64,000 nucleotides of DNA, taken from Arthrobacter sp. 9AX (GTDB lineage: Bacteria > Actinomycetota > Actinomycetes > Actinomycetales > Micrococcaceae). How positions within the stretch are numbered: position 1 is the first letter of the stretch; the number at the start of each line of letters is the position of its first letter. Positions 48,370 to 58,038 of the stretch are shown piece after piece. The position numbers were made by a program, and so were the translations under genes. A model generated the notes under the pieces. That model had not been told where the DNA came from, made no database searches, and saw nothing but the letters and a program-made list of their open reading frames with translations. The DNA is taken from contig NZ_LR733293.1 of NCBI RefSeq assembly GCF_902506095.1, positions 416,416 through 480,415 of the forward strand, given 5' to 3'.

Positions 48370-48744
48370 ATGACGCAGGAAAACCAGCACGCCCAGCCGG
48401 AGAGCGATCCGGGCGGGTACGGCACACCCACCGCCGAGCAGGAATTGGGTGGAGACCAGGGCCCGGCAAACGCCGCATCCGGCGGCACTGCCACAGCCGG
48501 AGCCGGCGGCGTGGACACCAACGAGCCCCAGCCCGGTGCCGGCGGCGATCCCGTGCCCCGGGACGTGGACCTGCCCTCCAGCGCAGCTGAGATCGACGAG
48601 TCAAACGATGACTCCAAAGGTTCCGCTCCCGTGTCCTCCGAGTCCGGGCAGGAAGCGGCAGGAATTCCGGACGGCAGCGGCGACGACCTGCCCCGGGAGA
48701 AATCACCGAACGACGACGGCGGGGAAAATTTCGACGCCGGCTGA
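48370..48744 (+). CDS. Acidic disordered hypothetical protein
   Basis: A 124-residue protein rich in Gly, Ala, Pro, Asp, Glu and Ser, with no hydrophobic core, predicted unfolded. AGGAGGAACC gives a strong ribosome binding site. It follows the stress SDR on one transcript and ends before a hairpin. It resembles the 36878-37309 and 37450-37653 products in composition only. Possible roles are osmotic or desiccation protection, which is inference. Confidence 0.78.
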   Translation: MTQENQHAQPESDPGGYGTPTAEQELGGDQGPANAASGGTATAGAGGVDTNEPQPGAGGDPVPRDVDLPSSAAEIDESNDDSKGSAPVSSESGQEAAGIPDGSGDDLPREKSPNDDGGENFDAG

Positions 48745-48786
48745 CAGGGCGGCCGGGCTGCTTGAGCCCCGCGCCGCCTGCCGCTG

Positions 48787-48830
48787 AAGGCCTCCGCCTG
48801 CTGCCCAAGGATGCAGTGTGCGGAGGCCTT
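48787..48830 (+). terminator. Stem-loop after the acidic protein gene
   Basis: AAGGCCTCCGC and GCGGAGGCCTT form a perfect 11-bp stem around a 22-base loop, followed by a single extra T. It is 43 bp past the stop. Confidence 0.6.
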
Positions 48831-48922
48831 TGCGGTGCCCGCATAGATGCGTTCCGTTGTGGGTACAGGACACGACGAACCCATTCACTAACTAGGCCGT
48901 GGCAGGCGCCCGGAGGTGGGCT

Positions 48923-49822
48923 GTGAGCAGGAGGTCGTCAGAACAGTGGGCCAGTCGTGGCGGGATACCGGACCAGGTGGCAGTGGACGTGCTGGTTCCC
49001 ACATGCGACAGGCCGGCCGAGCTGGCGGTAACGCTGGCCGGCCTCGCAGGCCAAGCCGACCCTGCCTTCAGGGTGGTGGTGAGCGACCAGTCCGCCGGTT
49101 CCCCCGCCTGGGAGCACCCGGCAGCCGCGGCCATGGTGCGGGTCCTGGAAGCCCAGGGCCGGCCCGTCACGCTGCTGCAGCACCTTCCGCGGCGCGGCCT
49201 CGCCGAGCATCGCCAGTTCCTGCTGGACCAGTCCACAGCAGCGAAATGCCTCTTCCTTGACGACGACGTGTGGCTGGAACCGGGCGCCCTGGAGCGGCTC
49301 AGCCGGGCGCTTGATGAACTGGGCTGCGGTTTCGTGGGGATGGCGCCGCAGGGCTTGTCCTATTTGGACGACAGGCGGCCGGAACAAACTGCGGGGTTTG
49401 AGGCCTGGAACGGGCCTGTCCAGGCGGAACGCATCCGCCCCGGCGCTCCCGAATTTGAACGCTGGCCGCTGCACAACGCCGCCAACCTCAGCCACCTCAG
49501 CGCCGATCTTTCCCTGGGACCGGGGGAGTGGCTGCCCTACCGGGTGGCGTGGCTCGGCGGTTGCGTGCTCTACCGGCGGGAAGCCCTGAACGGTGCAGGC
49601 GGCTTCAGCTTCTGGCCCAACCTCCCCGTGGAACACGCGGGGGAGGACGTCGTCGCCCAGTGGCAGGTCATGGAGAGGCACGGAGCCGCGGGCATCCTGC
49701 CCTCGGGGGCCGTTCATCTGGAGTCCCCCACCACGGTGACGGAACGGCGGGTGGAGGCCTACGACGTCGTCCTGGGTGAACCTTCGACGGGGCACGCAGG
49801 CCCCAGCGCCGCCGTCGACTGA
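48923..49822 (+). CDS. Glycosyltransferase family 2 protein
   Basis: A 299-residue GT-A glycosyltransferase. VAVDVLVPTCDRPAELAVTL (about 16-35) opens the nucleotide-binding fold and LFLDDDVWLEPGAL (about 105) is the metal-binding DXD region. GGCVLYRREALNGAGGF and the EHAGEDVV acceptor-side motif follow. GGAGG six bases upstream of the GTG at 48923 decides this start over 48899. There is no membrane segment. Donor and acceptor are unknown. It may be monocistronic, as a new promoter (-10 TATTCT, 49868-49873) precedes the next gene. Confidence 0.87.
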   Translation: MSRRSSEQWASRGGIPDQVAVDVLVPTCDRPAELAVTLAGLAGQADPAFRVVVSDQSAGSPAWEHPAAAAMVRVLEAQGRPVTLLQHLPRRGLAEHRQFLLDQSTAAKCLFLDDDVWLEPGALERLSRALDELGCGFVGMAPQGLSYLDDRRPEQTAGFEAWNGPVQAERIRPGAPEFERWPLHNAANLSHLSADLSLGPGEWLPYRVAWLGGCVLYRREALNGAGGFSFWPNLPVEHAGEDVVAQWQVMERHGAAGILPSGAVHLESPTTVTERRVEAYDVVLGEPSTGHAGPSAAVD

Positions 49823-49926
49823 GCAGCGAAGTCCGCTGCCCCCTCCCGCCGGTGGGGCCGGGCGACGTATTCTGGGAGGACGAGGTTTTGCAGTAGGCCG
49901 ACGGCGCTACAACCAAGGCGTGGAAC

Positions 49927-50802
49927 ATGGCCGCTGAACCCTCGGGGCAGGTTGGCTGGGGACCGCTTCCCCTTCCACCGGAGCCGGTTTTCGACAGTAC
50001 GGACGTTGAAAACTACCTCTGGGAAGTCACCCATGAGTTCATGCGGGGCATAGCAGGGGAAGACCGCGGCATCGGCTGGGCGGCAACCCTCTTCCGGCTG
50101 GGCAAGGCGCGCACCCTCGCGGCCAGCAGCGACCAGGCACGCGAAGCGGACAGGGAACAATGTTCCTTCGCTGACGGGCCGGTCATTGAGGCCGTCCGGA
50201 CCGGGGAGTTCGTGCTGCTGTCGGACGTCAGCCGGGACCGGCGCTGGCCCGGGTACGCAAGCGCTGCCGCCGGCCACGGAGTGCAGGCCTTGCTGTCCGT
50301 GCCCATCGTCTCCGAGGGCCTGACCAGCGCTGCCATCAACCTCTACGCCGCCTCGCCCCACACGTTCACCAGTGACGATCTTCTCCGGGCCCAAACTTAC
50401 GCCCGCCAGGTGGCGCGCGCGCTGCGTGTGGTGGTCCGGGTGGCCGAACGTGCGGAGGCGACGGCGGGCATCGCCGTCGCGCAAAGCTCGCTGGTGCTGG
50501 TGGACCTCGCGGTGCGGAGCCTGATGGACGAGTACGGGCTGAGCCGGGAGGGTGCACTGCGGTTCCTGCAGCGCGAGGCCTCCCACCACGAACTGGACCT
50601 TCGTGACGCGGCCCTGAATGTTGTGGTTCCAGGGACAGGCAGGGAGGCTGGCGGCCGGCACGCTCCCGGTGCGCGGCGGGAAGCAGCCAACGACGTCGAG
50701 GACTTCCGCCTGGTGGCTCCGGCGGACATGGATCAACCGCCCGTGGCGGTCGCTGCCCGGAAAACCGGTACCTCCACGAAAGCGAAAGGACGGCCGGCAT
50801 GA
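49927..50802 (+). CDS. GAF-ANTAR domain regulator
   Basis: A 291-residue cytoplasmic protein. Residues 25-165 are a GAF domain (SFADGPVIEAVRTGEFVLLSDV; GHGVQALLSVPIVSEG). Residues 178-225 form an ANTAR three-helix RNA-binding domain (AVRSLMDEYGLSREGALRFL). The last 60 residues are a disordered basic tail. ANTAR proteins bind paired hexaloop hairpins in mRNA leaders to prevent termination. The SGNH hydrolase gene overlaps its stop by 4 bp, so the two are translated together. Its RNA targets are not evident here. Confidence 0.88.
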   Translation: MAAEPSGQVGWGPLPLPPEPVFDSTDVENYLWEVTHEFMRGIAGEDRGIGWAATLFRLGKARTLAASSDQAREADREQCSFADGPVIEAVRTGEFVLLSDVSRDRRWPGYASAAAGHGVQALLSVPIVSEGLTSAAINLYAASPHTFTSDDLLRAQTYARQVARALRVVVRVAERAEATAGIAVAQSSLVLVDLAVRSLMDEYGLSREGALRFLQREASHHELDLRDAALNVVVPGTGREAGGRHAPGARREAANDVEDFRLVAPADMDQPPVAVAARKTGTSTKAKGRPA

Positions 50803-51662
50803 CCACCGAACAGCATGAGACCCGGCATGGACGTCCCCCGGGGGAGCGGCACCCGTGGCACCGCTTCGTAGCCCTTGGCGATTCCTACACGGAGGGAATC
50901 GGCGACCCGGAACCACGCAGCATCGGCGGGCTCCGCGGCTGGGCCGACCGTGCGGCGGAGGAACTCGCCGCGGGCCAGCATGACTTCGCCTACGCGAACC
51001 TGGCGGTCCGGGGCATGGTGCTCCATGAGATTATCGACGGGCAGCTCGCGCCGGCGCTTGAGCTGAATCCCGACCTGATCGCGATGTCCGGCGGCGGGAA
51101 CGACATCGTGTTCCACCGCGGAGATCCGGACAAACTGGCTGAGCGGATGGACAAAGCCGTTTGCCAGTTGGCTGAGACCGGGGCCACCGTGATGTTGTTC
51201 GCCGCGCCGGACTGGGGCAACACACCGGTCCTGGGCCAGACCCGGGGGAAGCTGGCCATTTTCAACGAACACCTCCACACCATTGGGAGGCACTATCAGT
51301 CGGTCATGGTGGACCTGTGGTGCCTTCCTGCGCTCCATGACGCCCGCATGTGGGACCGGGACCGCCTTCACCTGTCACCGCTGGGGCACCACGTCGTTGC
51401 GGTGGCCACCCTCGACGCGCTTGCCGTGCCGCACGCGCTCAAACCCCTGCAGCCCAGGCCCGTTCCGTCGCACGGCTGGACCCAGGCCAGGGCGGAGGAC
51501 CTGATTTGGGCGAGGCAGTACTTCGTCCCGTGGGTCCTGCGGAGGCTGCGGCCCCAGGCCGGGGAAACCCTGGTGCCCAAGCGCCCGCTGCCTGGCCCGG
51601 TCTTTGGCCTCGGCCGCGGGGGCCTGGACCCCGGCGTCGCGGACTCACACGACGTTGCCTAG
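50799..51662 (+). CDS. SGNH/GDSL-family hydrolase
   Basis: A 287-residue lipase/esterase-type hydrolase. Block I VALGDSYTEG has the nucleophilic serine at about 28, block III is SGGGNDIV, and block V RDRLHLSPLGHH has the Asp-His pair. There is no signal peptide, so it acts in the cytoplasm. Its start overlaps the ANTAR gene stop as ATGA. The substrate, probably an acyl ester, is unknown. Confidence 0.9.
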   Translation: MTTEQHETRHGRPPGERHPWHRFVALGDSYTEGIGDPEPRSIGGLRGWADRAAEELAAGQHDFAYANLAVRGMVLHEIIDGQLAPALELNPDLIAMSGGGNDIVFHRGDPDKLAERMDKAVCQLAETGATVMLFAAPDWGNTPVLGQTRGKLAIFNEHLHTIGRHYQSVMVDLWCLPALHDARMWDRDRLHLSPLGHHVVAVATLDALAVPHALKPLQPRPVPSHGWTQARAEDLIWARQYFVPWVLRRLRPQAGETLVPKRPLPGPVFGLGRGGLDPGVADSHDVA

Positions 51663-51667
51663 CGGTA

Positions 51668-53020
51668 CTAGCGCTTTTTGGGTCCCCGCTTCGCGGCAGC
51701 ATTCATGGCGGCCTTGACGGCAGGCGGCAGCCCGGCCTGTTCGGTTTCGGGCTCGGCCACGGTTCCACGGGCCTTCGCGATGGCCTTCATGCCGTGGTAG
51801 ATCACCAGCGCCGCGGCCGAACCCAGGGCGATGCCCGTGAACTTGAGCTCGCCGATGGTCCACGTGTAGTCCGCGATGCCGATGATCAGGGCAACAGCGG
51901 CGGTGGTCAGGTTCACGGGGTTGGAGAAGTTCACCTTGTTCTGTACCCAGATCTTCACACCCAGGATGCCGATCATGCCGTAGAGCATCGTGGCTGCGCC
52001 GCCCAGCACACCCGGCGGGACGGTGGCGATCAGCTCACCGAATTTGGGGGAGAAGCTCAAGAGGATGGCGAAGATGCCCGCCACCCAGTAGGCCGCCGTC
52101 GAATAGACCTTCGTGGCGGCCATCACGCCGATGTTCTCCGCGTAGGTGGTGGTGCCGGAACCGCCGCCGAAACCGGCCAGGACCGTGGCGGCCCCGTCGG
52201 CCATCAGCGCGCGTCCGGATACGCCGTCCAGGTTCTGGCCCGTCATGGCGGCTACTGACTTCACGTGGCCGATGTTCTCGGCCACCAGGACCAGCACCAC
52301 GGGGACAAACAGGCCCAGGACGCCGAGGTGGAATTCGGGAGTCTGGAACTGGGGCAGACCCACCCAGGCGGCGGCGTCCATCTTGTCGTAGCTCACTTCA
52401 CCGCGGAGCATCGCCACGAGGTAGCCAACCACCACACCCACCAGGATGCTGAGGCGGCCCAGGATGCCGCGGAACAGGACGCTGACCAGGATGATGGTTG
52501 CCAGCGTGATCACGGCAGTGACCGGGGCGGCGTCGAAATTGTTCTTCGCGGCAGGGGCGAGGTTGAGGCCGATGAGCGCCACGATGGCGCCGGTGACGAT
52601 GGGCGGCATCAGCCGGTTGATCCAGCCGGCGCCGAACCTCTGCACAATGGCGCCCACCAGCGCCAGGGCCGCACCGGCGAGCACCACGCCACCCAACGCC
52701 CCGGGGACGCCGAACTGCTGCTGGGACGCCATGATAGGCGCGATGAACGCGAAGCTTGAGCCCAGGTAGCTGGGAACGCGGCCCTTGGTGATGAGCAGGA
52801 AAAGCAGGGTGCCGATGCCCGAGAAGAACAAGGTGGTGGCCGGTGGCATGCCGGTGATGATGGGCACCAGGAAGGTGGCGCCGAACATGGCCACCACGTG
52901 CTGCATGCCTACGCCGATGGTCAGCGGCCAGGCGAGACGCTCATCGGGGGCCACCACATGGCCCGGTTTGATGGACTTGCCGGTGCCGTGCAGCTTCCAT
53001 TTGGTTCCGAGCATGCTCAT
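51668..53020 (-). CDS. NCS2-family uracil/xanthine permease
   Basis: A 450-residue nucleobase:cation symporter 2 with 14 membrane segments. Family signatures include GVGMQHVVAMFGATFLVP, the conserved AENIGHVKSVAAMTG and GFGGGSGTTTYAENIGVMA. The pattern matches UraA/RutG (uracil) more than xanthine transporters. The start at 53020 is chosen over ATG 53014 on length; neither has a strong ribosome binding site. It is divergent from a RutE-like reductase, which supports a role in pyrimidine use. Confidence 0.9.
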   Translation of the reverse strand: MSMLGTKWKLHGTGKSIKPGHVVAPDERLAWPLTIGVGMQHVVAMFGATFLVPIITGMPPATTLFFSGIGTLLFLLITKGRVPSYLGSSFAFIAPIMASQQQFGVPGALGGVVLAGAALALVGAIVQRFGAGWINRLMPPIVTGAIVALIGLNLAPAAKNNFDAAPVTAVITLATIILVSVLFRGILGRLSILVGVVVGYLVAMLRGEVSYDKMDAAAWVGLPQFQTPEFHLGVLGLFVPVVLVLVAENIGHVKSVAAMTGQNLDGVSGRALMADGAATVLAGFGGGSGTTTYAENIGVMAATKVYSTAAYWVAGIFAILLSFSPKFGELIATVPPGVLGGAATMLYGMIGILGVKIWVQNKVNFSNPVNLTTAAVALIIGIADYTWTIGELKFTGIALGSAAALVIYHGMKAIAKARGTVAEPETEQAGLPPAVKAAMNAAAKRGPKKR

Positions 53021-53167
53021 GGGCGGAGGCCTTTCAAAGGGGGTGCCGCGAAGGGCGAAGATCAACTGGCACCAGAATACCGCCAAGCTTTCGCCGCAGA
53101 CCCCCCGGTTGTTGTTGGACACCCCTGTGGGTAACGTCACGCACCGTCACGGGAAGAGGAGTCCTGC

Positions 53168-53183
53168 ACTTGAAGTTGCAAGT
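53168..53183. promoter_or_regulatory. Inverted repeat upstream of the RutE-like gene
   Basis: ACTTGAAGTTGCAAGT has 5-bp arms around six bases and lies about 60 bp ahead of the reductase start and 150 bp ahead of the divergent permease. It looks like an operator for a MarR- or HxlR-type regulator; no such gene is adjacent. Confidence 0.4.
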
Positions 53184-53242
53184 ATGGAAAGCAACGAGGC
53201 CATCCCCCAAGCAAACGGGGAGGCGCAGCGAAAGGTAAGCCA

Positions 53243-53848
53243 ATGACCATTGCCCACGAAGAAGCGGTTATCGATTCCGCCGCTGTCGACGCCATCTTCG
53301 CCCAGGCCCGCACCGCCAACTCCTTCACCGGCGAGGTGACTGACGAGCAGGCGCAGGCCATCTATGAGCTGACCAAGTATGGCCCCACCGCCTTCAACTC
53401 CCAGCCGCTGCGGGTCACCTACGTCCGCTCGGACGAGGCCCGCGCCACGCTCGTTGACGCCCTCTCCAACGGCAACAAGGCGAAGACCGCGTCCGCCCCG
53501 CTCGTGGCCATCCTCAGCTACGACACCGACTGGGCCGGACAGTGGGACAACTTCCTCCCCGGCTACAACGCCCCCAAGGCCATGTACGACGCCAGCCCCG
53601 AACTGGCCGCCGCCACGGGCAACAACAACGCCCACCTGCAGGCCGGCTACTTCATCCTGGCCGTCCGGTCGCTCGGCTTCGCTGCCGGCCCCATGACCGG
53701 CGCGGACTTCGCGGCGATCGACGCCGCGTTCTTCCCCGCGGGTGACCAGAAGAGCTTCCTGGTGGTCAACATCGGCCAGCCCGCCGAGGACGCCTGGGGA
53801 GCCGCCAAGCCGAAGTTCTCCTACGAGGACGTCGTCCGCACCGTCTAA
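53243..53848 (+). CDS. Malonic semialdehyde reductase (RutE/HadB-like nitroreductase)
   Basis: A 201-residue FMN-dependent nitroreductase-family protein of the RutE group. It shows the conserved KYGPTAFNSQPLRVTYVR, the SLGFAAGPMTG segment and a final WGAAKPKFSYEDVV. RutE reduces malonic semialdehyde to 3-hydroxypropionate in uracil breakdown. AAAGG lies upstream of the start. The divergent uracil-type permease supports the pyrimidine link, though no rutA or rutB gene is nearby; general aldehyde or quinone reduction remains possible. Confidence 0.9.
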   Translation: MTIAHEEAVIDSAAVDAIFAQARTANSFTGEVTDEQAQAIYELTKYGPTAFNSQPLRVTYVRSDEARATLVDALSNGNKAKTASAPLVAILSYDTDWAGQWDNFLPGYNAPKAMYDASPELAAATGNNNAHLQAGYFILAVRSLGFAAGPMTGADFAAIDAAFFPAGDQKSFLVVNIGQPAEDAWGAAKPKFSYEDVVRTV

Positions 53849-53865
53849 CCCCCGGGCCTGCCGGA

Positions 53866-53955
53866 ACGCTCTCTCACTTGATGCGCCTTTTCCGCCGACG
53901 CTCTCTCATCCGTGAGAGAGCGTCGGCGTTTTACCGGCATTAAGTGAGAGAGCGT
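53866..53955. repeat. Nested inverted repeats with a CTCTCTCAC core
   Basis: The outer arms ACGCTCTCTCACTTGATGC (53866-53884) and GCATTAAGTGAGAGAGCGT (53937-53955) differ by one base. The inner hairpin at 53894-53927 uses the same CGACGCTCTCTCA core. All four arms are versions of one sequence, as in a palindromic repeat element. Confidence 0.85.
53894..53932 (+). terminator. Intrinsic terminator after the RutE-like gene
   Basis: GCCGACGCTCTCTCA and TGAGAGAGCGTCGGC form a perfect 15-bp stem with loop TCCG, followed by GTTTT. Confidence 0.8.
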
Positions 53956-53979
53956 CGGGGGCGGTGGGAAACTGGGGCT

Positions 53980-54510
53980 ATGCCCATGCGGAAACTCATC
54001 CTGGTTGCTTTTGTGGAGCCCGTGTCCGAAGGTGCGGTGTTCCCGCGCACGGACTGGCCGCTGCACATCACGCTGGTGAGGTTCGACGTCGGCACTCCGG
54101 CGGGTGCCGACGCCCGGCCGGCGCTGTCCGGGAGTGCGTCCGACGCCGTCACCGAGCAGGTGGCAGCCCTGGCCGCGCCGCACGCGGAGGCAGCCCTCGG
54201 CGCCAGGCTCACGGTGGGCAGCGATGCCGGGTTTGGCCGGAATGCCTCGGTGCCCGTGAGCCTCATCGAGCCGCAGCCGGACCTGCAAAACCTGCACGGG
54301 CAGTTGGTCGGAGCCGTGGGCAGCCTGGGCGGCAAAATACTGACGCCCGCGCACACCCTGTCCGGTTACCGGCCCCACGTCTCACACCACGGTGACAAGC
54401 GGCTGAACCCGGGCAACGCCGTCGTGCTTGACCGGATCGCACTGGTGGACATGGCGCCGGACGGTGACCGTACCGTCCGGCGCGTCCTCCGGCTCTGGAG
54501 CCGGAACTAA
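53980..54510 (+). CDS. 2H phosphoesterase / 2'-5' RNA ligase-like protein
   Basis: A 176-residue 2H phosphoesterase-superfamily protein. The two active-site motifs are HITL (near residue 29) and HVSHH (near 131), matching H-x-T/S-h. Such proteins cleave 2',3'-cyclic phosphates or act on oligonucleotide ends. The start is uncertain between ATG 53980 and ATG 53986. It is convergent with phosphoglucomutase, 14 bp apart. Confidence 0.8.
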   Translation: MPMRKLILVAFVEPVSEGAVFPRTDWPLHITLVRFDVGTPAGADARPALSGSASDAVTEQVAALAAPHAEAALGARLTVGSDAGFGRNASVPVSLIEPQPDLQNLHGQLVGAVGSLGGKILTPAHTLSGYRPHVSHHGDKRLNPGNAVVLDRIALVDMAPDGDRTVRRVLRLWSRN

Positions 54511-54524
54511 AGGCGCAAAAGGCC

Positions 54525-56189
<1,665 letters not shown>

Positions 56190-56387
56190 GGCACCAGCAT
56201 GCCAGACGGAAGGCGCGGTCAAAACGATCCGTCCACAATCCGGCCCGTGTTTCCGCTCCTGTGACGGAACGGCGTCATCGAGCAAGTAGCCAACCTGAGT
56301 ACCGGGTTCGCAAAGTACTTATATACCGGCGCCTGCGCGCCCTGTTACTTTCGAAAAAATCGGGCGGGGAATGCCCGTGAGAAAAAG

Positions 56388-56413
56388 GACGACGGCGGCC
56401 TCCCGCCGTCGTC
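56388..56413 (+). other. Hairpin upstream of the NERD gene
   Basis: GACGACGGCGG and CCGCCGTCGTC form an 11-bp perfect stem with a 4-base loop, 26 bp before the chosen start. Its presence argues that an in-frame ATG at 56371 is not the real start. Confidence 0.5.
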
Positions 56414-56439
56414 ATTTCCGGCAGGAAGCAGGGACGGCC

Positions 56440-57300
56440 ATGGGGGCAGGGGACGGGGCAACGGAGCAGTCCAGGCTGGCGGCTGAACGGGTTGCCAGGC
56501 TCAAGCGCCAGCTCGACCAGGCCGAACGCATCACCAAGGCCTGGGACGCAGGCGCGGTGGGTGAACGCGTGGTGGCGGAAAAGCTCAGCGAACTGGTGCC
56601 CCGCGGCTGGTACGTGCTCCACGATGTCCACTGGCCGGGCCGGCCCAAAGCGAACCTCGACCACGTCCTGGTGGGGCCCGGAGGCGTGGTGGTGGTGGAC
56701 GCCAAGAACTGGACCGGCGAAGTGAAAGTCTCCTCCGGTGTGCTGTGGCAGGGCCGCTACGCCCGCACGCAGGCAGTGGAAGGGGCACTCGCACAGTGCG
56801 CCGCCGTCGCCTCCGTCCTGGCGCCGCCGCACCGCAGGATGGTCCGGCCCCTGATTTGTATGTCTGCCCAGCCTGACCTCTTCGGCGTGACCAATTCGGA
56901 TGTGGCCGTGGTGGGTGCCCAGCGCGTGGTGGGCGCCATCGAAGCGCTGCCTCCCGTGCTGGACCAGCAGGCGGTGGTGGGGCTCTACGCACAGCTCGGA
57001 CAGCAGCTCACGCACGAGCAGGAGCCAGGCATCACGGCCTTCCGGAACGTGCGGCCCGGGACAGTTGTGAAGCCCCCGGACCCGCGCCCGGCCCCGTTAG
57101 GCGCCGGCCGCGACACGGATCCGGAGACCCCGCGTCCAGTGCCCGCGCGCTCGGTGTCCCCGCGGCCCACAACCCGGCGAACCACAACGCCCCGGCCGGC
57201 GTCGTACCGCCAGCGCGGCAATACGGGCGCCGGACGGCTTGCCCTGCTCGCAGCGTTCGTGGTCTTTGCCGTGTACGTACTGCCATACCTGGCCCGCTGA
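56440..57300 (+). CDS. NERD-domain protein with C-terminal membrane anchor
   Basis: A 286-residue protein. Residues 35-145 form a NERD domain, a nuclease-like fold (GAVGERVVAEKLSEL; NLDHVLVGPGGVVVVDAKNW, with the D...E/DAK catalytic pattern conserved). A Pro/Arg/Thr-rich linker follows, then one membrane helix (LALLAAFVVFAVYVLPYL) at the end. AGGGA lies five bases before the ATG at 56440. Predicted to process or bind nucleic acid at the membrane; actual function unknown. Confidence 0.87.
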   Translation: MGAGDGATEQSRLAAERVARLKRQLDQAERITKAWDAGAVGERVVAEKLSELVPRGWYVLHDVHWPGRPKANLDHVLVGPGGVVVVDAKNWTGEVKVSSGVLWQGRYARTQAVEGALAQCAAVASVLAPPHRRMVRPLICMSAQPDLFGVTNSDVAVVGAQRVVGAIEALPPVLDQQAVVGLYAQLGQQLTHEQEPGITAFRNVRPGTVVKPPDPRPAPLGAGRDTDPETPRPVPARSVSPRPTTRRTTTPRPASYRQRGNTGAGRLALLAAFVVFAVYVLPYLAR

Positions 57301-57347
57301 CCTTCCCCCGGCGGTAGGCTGGAAGCAAAACTTCCAGGGGGAAAACC

Positions 57348-57914
57348 TTGACTGACCAGCCCGCCAACCGGCCTGAATCCCAACACCCCGGCGGCAGCAC
57401 GCCGTCGGGCTCCGAACCTCCGCGGTTCGCACCGCCGTACGGCTCGGACGCGCCCTCCCAGCCCCAGTACGGGCAGGGCAATGACGGCCAGGAAAGCTAC
57501 GGCGCTAACCACCAGCAGCAGAACCCTTACAGCCAGCAGAGTCCGTACAGCCAGCAGAGTCCGTACGGACAGCCTCCGAGCCCGTACAACCAGCCCGGCA
57601 GCCCTTATAGCCAGCAGGGTCCCTACAGCCAGCAGGGCTACTACGGCGCGCCGGCCGAACCGAAGACGCTCAGCATCGCCAGCATGGTGTGCGGCATCGC
57701 CTCGGTGATCATGGGCTGGATCCTGCTGCCGCAGATCGCCGCGATCGTCACCGGCCATCTGGCGCTCAAGCGCGAGCCGTCGGGCAAGGGCATGTCCATC
57801 ACCGGCCTGGTGCTGGGATACCTGTGCCTGCTGGGCTACGGCGCCTTCTGGCTGCTCGCCATCATTGGCCTGGCCATCGCCAGTTCCTCCACCAGCTCGT
57901 CCTACACTTTCTGA
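57348..57914 (+). CDS. DUF4190-domain membrane protein with SPYSQQ repeats
   Basis: A 188-residue protein starting at TTG 57348 with GGGGG eight bases upstream. Residues 1-105 are Gln/Pro/Tyr-rich with repeated PYSQQ/PYGQ units. Residues 108-180 are a DUF4190 domain with two membrane helices (IASMVCGIASVIMGWILLPQ; GLVLGYLCLLGYGAFWLLAI). Low-complexity cytoplasmic tails on such proteins are common in actinobacteria. Function unknown. A small TGGAAG-CAAAA-CTTCCA hairpin lies in its leader. Confidence 0.85.
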   Translation: MTDQPANRPESQHPGGSTPSGSEPPRFAPPYGSDAPSQPQYGQGNDGQESYGANHQQQNPYSQQSPYSQQSPYGQPPSPYNQPGSPYSQQGPYSQQGYYGAPAEPKTLSIASMVCGIASVIMGWILLPQIAAIVTGHLALKREPSGKGMSITGLVLGYLCLLGYGAFWLLAIIGLAIASSSTSSSYTF

Positions 57915-58038
57915 GCTCCAGCTTCTGAACCGCACCTGAAGCAGGCCCTGCCCTCCCTGGGAAGGGGAAGGCGGCCGGTGGTACCGCGCCCTTGCCGCCA
58001 CCGACCACTTCCGTGGCGCTGCCGTAACGGGGTTGCGG

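Noticed and set aside
56371..56439. Longer start for the NERD protein at 56371
   Set aside because: The interval is mostly a perfect hairpin and a ribosome binding site precedes the ATG at 56440.
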